28,857 bases of DNA from a virus: IMG/VR virus record IMGVR_UViG_3300020470_000152, positions 1-28,857 of that record. One strand, 5' to 3'. Shown here piece after piece: positions 8,910 through 15,000 of the stretch. Each line of letters opens with the position of its first letter. Position 1 is the first letter of the stretch. The notes below the pieces were generated by a model. That model did not search any database, was not told the DNA's origin, and saw nothing but the letters and a program-made list of their open reading frames with translations. The translations under genes were made by a program, and so were the position numbers.

Positions 8910-9508
8910 AAATTAAATATACAAAAGATCCACTACTTCATAAAATTGAATTACGTCGAACACCTGTTATCATTCGTGTTAATAAGTTTGATGAAAAATC
9001 GGCTCAAGAATTTTCTGAAAAAATGAGTGATGCTCACAACACGGGACAACCGGTCATTCCAATCGTCATTGACTCATATGGCGGCCAAGTATATTCATTG
9101 ATGGCAATGATATCTGAGATTGAACATTCAGAATTACCCATAGCCACAATTGTCGAGGGTAAGGCAATGTCATGTGGTGCTATCTTATTTTCATTTGGTG
9201 CTAAGGGCATGCGATTTATGGATCCCAACGCCACCGTTATGATTCATGATGTATCGTCTATGGATAGAGGAAAGGTTGAGGAAATTAAAGCCAGTGCTGA
9301 AGAAACTGATCGACTTAATAAAATAGTTTACAAGATGATGGCTAGAAATTGTGGTAAGAAAGAAGATTATTTCTTAAATATTGTGCACGAAAAGGGTCAT
9401 GCTGATTGGTTTCTTGATGCAGAGGAGTGCATGAAACACAAACTGGCTAATCAATTGCGAGTGCCTAAGTTTACTTTCGATGTTAAAGTTGATTTTAATT
9501 TTGAATAG
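8906..9508 (+). CDS. ClpP-like (S14) serine protease homologue, triad Asp replaced by Asn
   Basis: 200 residues, the length of ClpP. The order is typical: IDSYGGQV (oxyanion/substrate strand, 55-62), the nucleophile loop GKAMSCGAIL with Ser89, MIHD with His114, and the C-terminal segment FLDAEECMKHKLANQL. In ClpP this last segment reads FMSAEEAxxYGLID with the catalytic Asp; here the aligned residue is Asn182. The enzyme may thus be weak, or may use another acid, or may act as a non-catalytic ring subunit. A second ClpP-like gene with an intact triad lies at 13703. The ATG overlaps the dnaE stop (ATGA). Confidence 0.85.
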   Translation: MKIKYTKDPLLHKIELRRTPVIIRVNKFDEKSAQEFSEKMSDAHNTGQPVIPIVIDSYGGQVYSLMAMISEIEHSELPIATIVEGKAMSCGAILFSFGAKGMRFMDPNATVMIHDVSSMDRGKVEEIKASAEETDRLNKIVYKMMARNCGKKEDYFLNIVHEKGHADWFLDAEECMKHKLANQLRVPKFTFDVKVDFNFE

Positions 9509-9511
9509 TCC

Positions 9512-9540
9512 TTGACATAGAGATCGCCAGAGACTATAAT
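9512..9540 (+). promoter_or_regulatory. Perfect-consensus sigma70 promoter
   Basis: TTGACA at 9512-9517, 17 bases, TATAAT at 9535-9540, located in the 45-base gap after the ClpP-like gene. Transcription would begin near 9547. The tempting ATG at 9539 lies within the -10 box and cannot be on that transcript. It probably drives the 9554-12289 nucleotide-metabolism run. Confidence 0.8.
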
Positions 9541-9553
9541 GTATAAAGATCAA

Positions 9554-9745
9554 ATGATCTACAAGATTGGAGATTTAGTTAGAGTCGCTTTTGATGAACC
9601 TTTGTCAAAGCATAATATTGGAATCATCATATCAATTAACGAGAATGCTACAATTTATGGTGTTAAGACCGCAAATTATGTACAAAAATTTCACTACTCA
9701 TTTATACAACATGTCAAAGGAGGCATAAATGAACGAACAAAATGA
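9554..9745 (+). CDS. KVGDLV-family small SH3/KOW-like protein
   Basis: 63 residues beginning MIYKIGDLVRVAF. The pattern (K-[VI]-G-D-L-V-R, then a variable loop, then G-I-I-I) matches the paralogous proteins at 25939, 27129 and 27922-28611. They resemble small five-stranded SH3/KOW barrels (inference). An ATG 15 bases earlier is rejected because it overlaps the -10 box of the promoter. From 9554 the mRNA would be nearly leaderless and no Shine-Dalgarno sequence is visible. The gene overlaps the next one by 17 bases. The function is unknown. Confidence 0.62.
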   Translation: MIYKIGDLVRVAFDEPLSKHNIGIIISINENATIYGVKTANYVQKFHYSFIQHVKGGINERTK

Positions 9746-9995
9746 AAAGGAACTTATGATTGTCGAGTATATCAAGTCAATCAAGGCTCTAGAGGATGCA
9801 ATGGAGCCTTTTAAGGAGCAGCGTCGAGAACTTCGCAAGGAGTATCAAGATAATGGCTGGCTTACCCGCGAGGAGATCAGAGTTGCAATCAAGGCATATC
9901 GATTGATGCGCTCAGGTGACGATCTTGATGATTTGTATGATATGTACGGACTCTTGGCAAAGGCCAAGAATGGAGCAGTAAGTAATGCTTCTTGA
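9729..9995 (+). CDS. Small helical protein, GapR/DUF2312-like
   Basis: 88 residues with an excellent AAAGGAGG 6 bases before the ATG. The core from about residue 10 to 76 is helical. Its arrangement is a long helix with LEDAMEPFKEQRRELRKEY, then a G-x-L turn, IRVAIKAYRLM, and a closing DDLYDMYGLL. This resembles GapR-type (DUF2312) proteins that bind overtwisted, AT-rich DNA. The resemblance is by pattern only and no functional claim is secure. It overlaps dUTPase by 11 bases and shares its operon. Confidence 0.72.
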   Translation: MNEQNEKELMIVEYIKSIKALEDAMEPFKEQRRELRKEYQDNGWLTREEIRVAIKAYRLMRSGDDLDDLYDMYGLLAKAKNGAVSNAS

Positions 9996-10449
9996 GTACG
10001 ACAGAATTCGGCGTGATGTCAAGCCCCCGACAAGGGGGCACCCATCTGATGCTGGCCTTGATGTTTATTATTGTCCAGAGTCGATGGAGTTCGGCACAGT
10101 TGAGATGGCCCCTGGCCAATCAATGTTATTTGCCACCGGTTTAAGATTTGGCATACCACACGGGTATATGCTAGAAGTAAAGAACCGCTCCAGCATGGCA
10201 TCAAAACGCAGCTTGATTGTTGGGGCATGCGTGATTGATTCTGGGTACGATGGCGAAGTTTTCATTAATCTTCACAACATCGGACATAAAACTCAGTTTG
10301 TCGAGCCCGGTACAAAAATTGCACAAGTTGTCATGGTTCCGGTTGTATCGTTTCGACCAATTGAAACTGCATCTGGCGATCTTTATGATTGGTATCCAAT
10401 CGCAATTAGCGACAGAGGCGCAGGCGCTCTTGGGAGCACCGGTGAATAG
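9985..10449 (+). CDS. dut: dUTP diphosphatase
   Basis: 154-residue trimeric-type dUTPase that converts dUTP to dUMP and pyrophosphate, keeping uracil out of phage DNA and feeding dTMP synthesis. All five motifs are present in order: SDAGLDVY (residues 21-28), the RSSMASK loop (about 68-74), VIDSGYDGE with the catalytic Asp and uracil-discriminating Tyr (83-91), GTKIAQ (about 109-114), and the P-loop-like RGAGALGSTG at the C-terminus that closes over the triphosphate. It begins within the last codons of the previous gene. Confidence 0.96.
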   Translation: MLLEYDRIRRDVKPPTRGHPSDAGLDVYYCPESMEFGTVEMAPGQSMLFATGLRFGIPHGYMLEVKNRSSMASKRSLIVGACVIDSGYDGEVFINLHNIGHKTQFVEPGTKIAQVVMVPVVSFRPIETASGDLYDWYPIAISDRGAGALGSTGE

Positions 10450-10699
10450 AGCCCAGCGCAGAGCCGCAGCAAAAGCAGCGAAGAAGGGTGGAGACAAAGA
10501 ACTTTCCGAGAAAATTTTTTTATTTGACCAGATGCCAGACGAGTGCTCCGCATGCGTAAAGCCATTTGACAAGACAAATAAAGATATGGTAAGATCGTGG
10601 AATGTGGTTGTGAGAGAAGAAGAAAAAATTGTTAGATTATATTGTCCAAATTGTTGGCACAAGGCTAAAACACTTATTGAACAATTGGAGGAAAAATGA
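10442..10699 (+). CDS. Zinc-ribbon protein with basic N-terminus
   Basis: 85 residues from GTG at 10442, set by GGGAG 4 bases upstream and by overlap with the dut stop; longer in-frame starts would run deep into dut. A basic N-terminal helix (NRAQRRAAAKAAKK) is typical of small phage nucleic-acid or assembly proteins. A CSAC knuckle (about 36-39) and a CPNC knuckle (about 70-73) together make a four-Cys zinc ribbon. It ends in a helix LIEQLEEK. The role may be nucleic-acid binding. The gene overlaps the purine enzyme gene by 4 bases. Confidence 0.75.
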   Translation: MNRAQRRAAAKAAKKGGDKELSEKIFLFDQMPDECSACVKPFDKTNKDMVRSWNVVVREEEKIVRLYCPNCWHKAKTLIEQLEEK

Positions 10700-11718
10700 A
10701 AATCAAAGAGACACTTAGCTATGACGATGTGCTTTTGGCCCCGCAATACTCAGATATAAATTCTAGAAAACAAATAAATATCGGAAACAAATTTAACAAT
10801 GCAGAGTTTAGTTTGCCAATCATATCTGCTCCTATGGACACTGTTACCGAGGCTGCTATGGCCATTGCCATGCAAGAGGCTGGTGGGTTAGGAATCATTC
10901 ATCGATACAATTCTATAGACAGGCAATGCAAGCTAGTCCACAATGCAATATCTGCCGGGGCAAAAAATGTCGGCGCAGCGGTCGGTGTCTCTGATGATTG
11001 TTTGAATCGCGCCATGGCACTGCACAACGCCGGGGCAAAAGTAATTTGTGTTGATGTTGCCCATGGTCACCATTCATTGGTAAAGCGGGCCTTAGAAAAT
11101 CTAAAGAATATTTTTGATGATAGCATCCACATCATGGCTGGAAATGTCGCAACTCTTGAAGCTTTTAACGACTTGGCTGACTGGGGAGCTGATAGTGTTA
11201 GGATTGGCATCGGTGGTGGCTCAATTTGTTCAACTAGGATTCAAACTGGGCATGGTATACCAACCTTGCAATCTGTTATGGATTGTGCAAAATCAGATCG
11301 GGATGCGCTCCTAATCGCAGATGGCGGTATCAAAACTTCTGGAGACATCGTTAAATCACTAGCAGCCGGTGCAGATTTTGTTATCGTTGGATCTTTGTTG
11401 GCAGGCACCACAGAAACGCCCGGCGAGGTTTTATATATTCGCGGCGATAAGTACAAGGCATATCGTGGCATGGCATCTGAAGAGGCGCAAAAAGACTGGA
11501 GAGGTTCGGCCTCCTCCTTAGAGGGAATCGCGACTAAGATCCCCTACAGAGGCCAGGTTAGTCCGATTTTAACGAAATTAGAGCGGGGTATACGCAGCGG
11601 CTTTTCTTATACTGGCGCAAAAAATATAAAAGAATTGCAAAACAAAGCAACCTTTGTGAAGCAAACTATTGCTGGTCAGTTTGAAAGTTCAACGCACATT
11701 GATAAAAGATACAGATGA
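10696..11718 (+). CDS. guaB: IMP dehydrogenase / GMP reductase family enzyme without CBS domains
   Basis: 340-residue TIM-barrel enzyme of purine nucleotide metabolism. MDTVTE (47-52) and GLGIIHR (64-70) are IMPDH-like. The nucleotide loop [11 protein letters not shown] holds the catalytic Cys178, phosphate-binding [10 protein letters not shown] follows (208-217), then [11 protein letters not shown] and YRGMAS. The CBS pair found in most IMPDHs is absent. The flap region (about 265-284) is short and lacks the Arg-Tyr dyad used for water activation in IMPDH, while the end ([11 protein letters not shown]) also resembles GMP reductase. Family certain; reaction (IMP to XMP, or GMP to IMP) uncertain. 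The ATG overlaps the upstream stop. Confidence 0.88.
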   Translation: MKIKETLSYDDVLLAPQYSDINSRKQINIGNKFNNAEFSLPIISAPMDTVTEAAMAIAMQEAGGLGIIHRYNSIDRQCKLVHNAISAGAKNVGAAVGVSDDCLNRAMALHNAGAKVICVDVAHGHHSLVKRALENLKNIFDDSIHIMAGNVATLEAFNDLADWGADSVRIGIGGGSICSTRIQTGHGIPTLQSVMDCAKSDRDALLIADGGIKTSGDIVKSLAAGADFVIVGSLLAGTTETPGEVLYIRGDKYKAYRGMASEEAQKDWRGSASSLEGIATKIPYRGQVSPILTKLERGIRSGFSYTGAKNIKELQNKATFVKQTIAGQFESSTHIDKRYR

Positions 11719-12041
11719 GTTATGGAATTAACAATAAAAAGATTATATTTTATGATACAGACAAGCGTCATGTTGAACTAAAAATACGATTGCAACACGA
11801 TAGCCTGAAGCAGTCAGAATTTTTTCGTGCTGTAGTGACTGCGTATATTGAAAAGAATCCATTGTTTTTACAATTTTTAGACGATTATAGAGAGCAAAAC
11901 AACACACAAAGCAAACAAAAGATTAAAAAATCAAACAAATTAATTGAGAAAGGAAGAGAATTGGAAAAGAAATTTAATTTAAAAGAAGACGAAAAAGAAA
12001 GTATTTTTGATTTGATTGCAAGGGAGCACCCCGATTTATGA
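11715..12041 (+). CDS. Possible ribbon-helix-helix regulator
   Basis: 108 residues overlapping the purine enzyme stop by 4 bases. One strand, HVELKIRLQ (about 19-27), is followed by QSEFFRAVVTAYIEKN (about 33-48). This is the strand-helix-helix arrangement of Arc/MetJ-type DNA-binding proteins, which bind as dimers through the strand. The C-terminal half is a long Lys/Glu-rich helix (QKIKKSNKLIEKGRELEKK) that could be a coiled coil. It directly precedes the sigma-region-4-like gene, so a regulatory role is plausible but unproven. Confidence 0.7.
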   Translation: MSYGINNKKIIFYDTDKRHVELKIRLQHDSLKQSEFFRAVVTAYIEKNPLFLQFLDDYREQNNTQSKQKIKKSNKLIEKGRELEKKFNLKEDEKESIFDLIAREHPDL

Positions 12042-12289
12042 AAAAATGTTCAACCCTTTGCTATAGAAATAATATTGATTGTAAATCGACTGAGTGTAGG
12101 TATTGGATTAAATTTTCAGAAGATCACAACTGTAGCTTACTATCTATTTATAAGAACGGAAAAATGAATCTTAGAGAAATTGCGGTGCGTGAGGGTATCA
12201 GCTACGCAAGAGTCAAACAAATACAAGATGCTGCGCTAACTAAATTGAAAAAACGCGGTTTTGATCTTAAGCAATTTTTATATGATTAA
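12038..12289 (+). CDS. Stand-alone sigma region 4-like protein with Cys-rich N-terminus
   Basis: 83 residues. The C-terminal half (43-73: MNLREIAVREGISYARVKQI, then QDAALTKLKKRG) closely follows sigma70 region 4.2, which recognises the -35 element. It has the LxEIA helix, the G-I-S turn and the R-V-K-Q-I recognition helix ending in A-L-x-K-L. The N-terminal half has five Cys (4, 8, 15, 20, 32) in a CxxxC...CxxxxC pattern suggesting a zinc-bound module instead of sigma regions 2-3. It may redirect host RNA polymerase or act as a plain HTH regulator. It overlaps the upstream gene by 4 bases. Confidence 0.78.
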   Translation: MKKCSTLCYRNNIDCKSTECRYWIKFSEDHNCSLLSIYKNGKMNLREIAVREGISYARVKQIQDAALTKLKKRGFDLKQFLYD

Positions 12290-12358
12290 AAAGCTTTTTA
12301 CCGAAGACATAACTATTTAATAACAGTTGCTTGTTAAAGTATCAGGAGATAATTAAGC

Positions 12359-13225
12359 ATGAGTAAAAAAACACTTTTAAACGAAACACAGATTCGTAGG
12401 TTTATGAAACTTGCAGATCTTGGTGCTACAGAAAAATTTCAAAGCCTTTCTGAAATGGGCGGTATGGGCGCAGCTTATGACCGCGATGAAGATATGGGCG
12501 ATATGGATGATATGGGTGGCCCACCCGAAGACGAGGGCGCAGACCCCGTTGGCGATATGGGCGGCGACATGTCGCTTCCACCCGAAGCTGTTGAAGCTGT
12601 CGAACAGGCTGTTGAAGCCGCTGTCGATGCTATGGGTCAGGAGCTTGAAAAATTTGGCGTCTCAGTTGACGCAAGTCGTGAAGGCGATATGCCTGAGCCT
12701 GAAGCCGATATGCCCGACGCACCTGGCGGTGATGACGAGCTTATGGAAGATAGGACCGATAATTTAGGACACGGCCCTGGCAAAGAAGTTAAAGACGGCA
12801 ACGGCAAGCCTACCGGTCGCTATCTTAAAGAAGAAGAGGACGAAGAGCTTGAGGAAGCTGCCCGCGTTGTTCGTGGAAGGCAAGCCCAAAAAGATCGCGA
12901 AGAAAAAGAAAAGCGCGAGAGAGAGGCTAAAGGCAAGAAGGGCTTCATGCAAGAAGGTGATGAAGAGGAATTGGAAGAACTTGCAAAAGCAACTCCAGGA
13001 TCCACCCACCGTGATCGTTTGGAGAAGCGCAAAGAAGACGCAAGAAAAAGAAAAGAACAACAGTCCGAAGGTCTAGACGAAATTGACTACATTGATGACG
13101 AAGCCGTTGTTGAAGAGGTTGCCCGACGAGTTGCTGCGCGTTTGATGAGAGAGTCTCGCGCTCAAAAAAGAGAGCGTCAGATTGAAGAGCTTGCAGAAAA
13201 AATCGCAAATAAGTTAAACCAGTAA
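12359..13225 (+). CDS. Acidic, charged low-complexity protein (possible scaffold/core protein)
   Basis: 288 residues with AGGAG about 11 bases before the ATG. The N-terminus (KTLLNETQIRRFMKLADLG) is an amphipathic tag. It is followed by a Met/Asp/Gly-rich stretch (about 33-70, repeated MGD and DMGG), a helical Val/Glu/Ala section (75-100), and then alternating Glu- and Lys/Arg-rich blocks. It closes with a long helix VVEEVARRVAARL...RQIEELAEKIANKL. No enzyme domain is visible. Such composition is common in phage prohead core or scaffold proteins, and this is my best guess. A strong terminator follows directly. Confidence 0.8.
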   Translation: MSKKTLLNETQIRRFMKLADLGATEKFQSLSEMGGMGAAYDRDEDMGDMDDMGGPPEDEGADPVGDMGGDMSLPPEAVEAVEQAVEAAVDAMGQELEKFGVSVDASREGDMPEPEADMPDAPGGDDELMEDRTDNLGHGPGKEVKDGNGKPTGRYLKEEEDEELEEAARVVRGRQAQKDREEKEKREREAKGKKGFMQEGDEEELEELAKATPGSTHRDRLEKRKEDARKRKEQQSEGLDEIDYIDDEAVVEEVARRVAARLMRESRAQKRERQIEELAEKIANKLNQ

Positions 13226-13253
13226 GTGATTTAGTGTAAAATACTTATGTAGG

Positions 13254-13280
13254 ATGCCACAGTGTTACTGTGGCATTTTT
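13254..13280 (+). terminator. Rho-independent terminator
   Basis: A perfect 9-base stem, ATGCCACAG (13254-13262) with CTGTGGCAT (13268-13276), a 5-base loop TGTTA, and a T run to 13280. It ends transcripts coming from the acidic protein gene. The ribosome-binding site of the next gene follows at once. Confidence 0.9.
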
Positions 13281-13293
13281 ATTGGAGATTATT

Positions 13294-13677
13294 ATGGAAT
13301 ACGTTATTGGGATTAGTTGCTTTCTTTTTGGATTTGTGACCCACAGAATGTTAAATTTTATTTTTAACTTAGGAAAAAGCGGTCTTTTAGTCAAGGCGAT
13401 TGGTTGCCAATCGCTATACCTGCTATCAACAACTGCTGCAACTTTTGTAGTTATTAAACAAATTAGGCGGAAAGCCTTGATTGAAAGCGGCGTTGATGGT
13501 CAGGCACTGACAAACACAGAACGATTATACGATGCGGCATATAATAACTGGAAACATTCGGCAATCCAAAACTTTTTACACTCCTATCCAGAGTTATTTA
13601 GAAATCAATTAGGATTTGATGATTGGGATGGCGCCATGCGTTATTTGCGAAAAGAATATAAAAATGTAAAAATATAA
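13294..13677 (+). CDS. Membrane-anchored protein, unknown
   Basis: 127 residues; the ATG at 13294 has TTGGAG 6 bases upstream, which excludes an in-frame start inside the terminator. An N-terminal hydrophobic segment (3-18, VIGISCFLFGFVTH) would anchor it. The rest is soluble and helical, ending with a motif WDGAMRYLRKEYK. A second mildly hydrophobic stretch lies near 43-60. No enzymatic signature is visible. It precedes the ClpP-like protease and may be a structural or assembly factor, but I cannot assign it. Confidence 0.75.
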   Translation: MEYVIGISCFLFGFVTHRMLNFIFNLGKSGLLVKAIGCQSLYLLSTTAATFVVIKQIRRKALIESGVDGQALTNTERLYDAAYNNWKHSAIQNFLHSYPELFRNQLGFDDWDGAMRYLRKEYKNVKI

Positions 13678-13702
13678 CAATAAACAGGCTGGAGAAACTA
13701 CA

Positions 13703-14353
13703 ATGCCAAAAAAATTTACTGAAAATGCAGATGAAAAAACAGATGACAATAAAACATTTATACTAGTTGGGTCTGATGAGAAGAGCGACGACGAGTTTCG
13801 AGTTTTTGGTATCGTAGGCGATATAAACGAGGAAAAGTCATCGGAAGCTATTTATTCGCTTATGCACTTTCACCGCACACGCGAAATAGAACAACTATCA
13901 GATCCTGCTGATGTTAATTCAGAGATTATTAAAACTGTTCGACCTATTCAATTTATTCTATCTACCCACGGTGGATCCGCCGAGGAGATGTTTGGTATCT
14001 ACGATGTCATGCGTAATGTAAAAAAAGATTGCGACATTATCACCCGTGGCCTTGGAAAAGTTATGTCTGCCGGTGTTTTGCTGCTCGCAGCCGGAACCAA
14101 GGGTCAAAGGGAGATTGGCCGCAACTGTCGAGTAATGATTCATAGTGCGGTTGGTGGCTACGCTGGCTCTCTACATAATCTTGAAAATGAAATGGAAGAA
14201 GTAAGATATATTCAAGAACAATACATTAAGGCACTTGTAGATGAAACAAACATGACCACCAGACAGTTGAAAAAAATGTTAGAAAAAAAGGTTAACGTTT
14301 ATTTAAGTGCCGAAGAAGCGGTAAAATTGGGCATCGCTGACCTAATTATATAG
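13703..14353 (+). CDS. clpP: ClpP-like (S14) serine protease, intact triad
   Basis: 216 residues. An acidic 30-residue leader rich in Asp/Glu/Lys precedes the fold, which may be a propeptide. The catalytic triad is complete: Ser122 in GKVMSAGVLLLAAG, His147 in VMIHSAVGG, and Asp213 in AEEAVKLGIADLI. STHGGSAEE (87-95) is the oxyanion/substrate strand. Phages use ClpP-fold enzymes as prohead maturation proteases, and the scaffold-like protein at 12359 is nearby, so a head-processing role is plausible. A host-ClpP-like regulatory role is the alternative. It is clearly diverged from the 8906 copy, which lacks the Asp. Confidence 0.92.
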   Translation: MPKKFTENADEKTDDNKTFILVGSDEKSDDEFRVFGIVGDINEEKSSEAIYSLMHFHRTREIEQLSDPADVNSEIIKTVRPIQFILSTHGGSAEEMFGIYDVMRNVKKDCDIITRGLGKVMSAGVLLLAAGTKGQREIGRNCRVMIHSAVGGYAGSLHNLENEMEEVRYIQEQYIKALVDETNMTTRQLKKMLEKKVNVYLSAEEAVKLGIADLII

Positions 14354-14373
14354 TAAAAAGGAGTTATAGTTAG

Positions 14374-15000
14374 ATGGCAAAGATTACCGGTGTCGAAGCG
14401 CGAGTGCTTGTTAATCATTTTCGCTGCGTCATGGAAAAAAAGGGTTATGTATTTTTTGAAGGCAAAAAGCCATATGATTTAAATATTGTAGGCGTTCGTA
14501 GCTACAATATGCGTGCCAACAAGTTCGATGACAATATTAATGTTTTTTATAAAAACACAAAAAAAGATTGGGAAGTTAGGGTTTATAAAATCACAACAGA
14601 CCCAGGCTCTTATTATTTAAAAAATCCCATGAGAGTTGCCGGAACTGCGATTATGGTGCCGGGACAGTATAGATCGGCATACACTATTGGTACCCATAAG
14701 ACTTATGAAGCACTGGTGCAAAGAGGTAAAAATCCAATAAAAGTATATCGCGATTCTAACTTGGATGAAATTTTAGACATGCATGCAGATTCAGTGATGG
14801 AGGGTTGGTACGGGGTCAACATCCATAAAGCAGGTTCTGACTCCACAATCGTCCATCGCTGGTCGGCTGGCTGCCAGGTTTTCAAAACTAGTAGTGATTT
14901 CAATGACTTTATGACACTAGTGAATCGTGCCGCAAAGTATTGGGGACCAACGTTCACATATACACTTTTAGAAGAAAAAGATTTTGAGGATTGCCAATGA
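14374..15000 (+). CDS. YkuD-like (L,D-transpeptidase fold) peptidoglycan-active protein
   Basis: 208 residues, AAGGAGT about 10 bases before the ATG. The C-terminal third has GVNIHKAGSDS (His151) followed by HRWSAGCQVFK (Ser164, Cys167). This is the H...SxGC layout of the YkuD catalytic site, where Cys is the nucleophile. Earlier, a PGQY segment (97-100) and TIGTHKTYEAL fit the same barrel. Phage versions are thought to act on cell-wall peptides, so it may be a lysin or a virion-associated wall enzyme. No signal peptide is seen. It overlaps the next gene by 4 bases. Confidence 0.65.
   Translation: MAKITGVEARVLVNHFRCVMEKKGYVFFEGKKPYDLNIVGVRSYNMRANKFDDNINVFYKNTKKDWEVRVYKITTDPGSYYLKNPMRVAGTAIMVPGQYRSAYTIGTHKTYEALVQRGKNPIKVYRDSNLDEILDMHADSVMEGWYGVNIHKAGSDSTIVHRWSAGCQVFKTSSDFNDFMTLVNRAAKYWGPTFTYTLLEEKDFEDCQ

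Noticed and set aside
9539-9553. ATG at 9539 as start of the small KVGDLV-like gene
   Set aside because: It overlaps the -10 box of a perfect promoter, so the transcript from that promoter would start after it; the family opening fits 9554 better.
10235-10441. Long in-frame extension of the zinc-ribbon gene into dut
   Set aside because: This stretch is the dut coding region in another frame; GTG 10442 with GGGAG is the natural start.
10566-10595. Promoter-like TTGACA with TAAGAT before the purine enzyme gene
   Set aside because: The -10 has only 4 of 6 matches and it lies in a tightly packed coding run; too weak to list.
10201-10746. 181-codon reading frame on the minus strand
   Set aside because: It covers dut and the zinc-ribbon gene in antisense, lacks a ribosome site and no recognised motif appears; all well-supported genes are on the + strand.
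12287-12300. Palindrome TAAAAAGCTTTTTA after the sigma4-like gene
   Set aside because: It has no loop or GC stem for a terminator and is easily produced by AT-rich sequence; an operator role cannot be supported.
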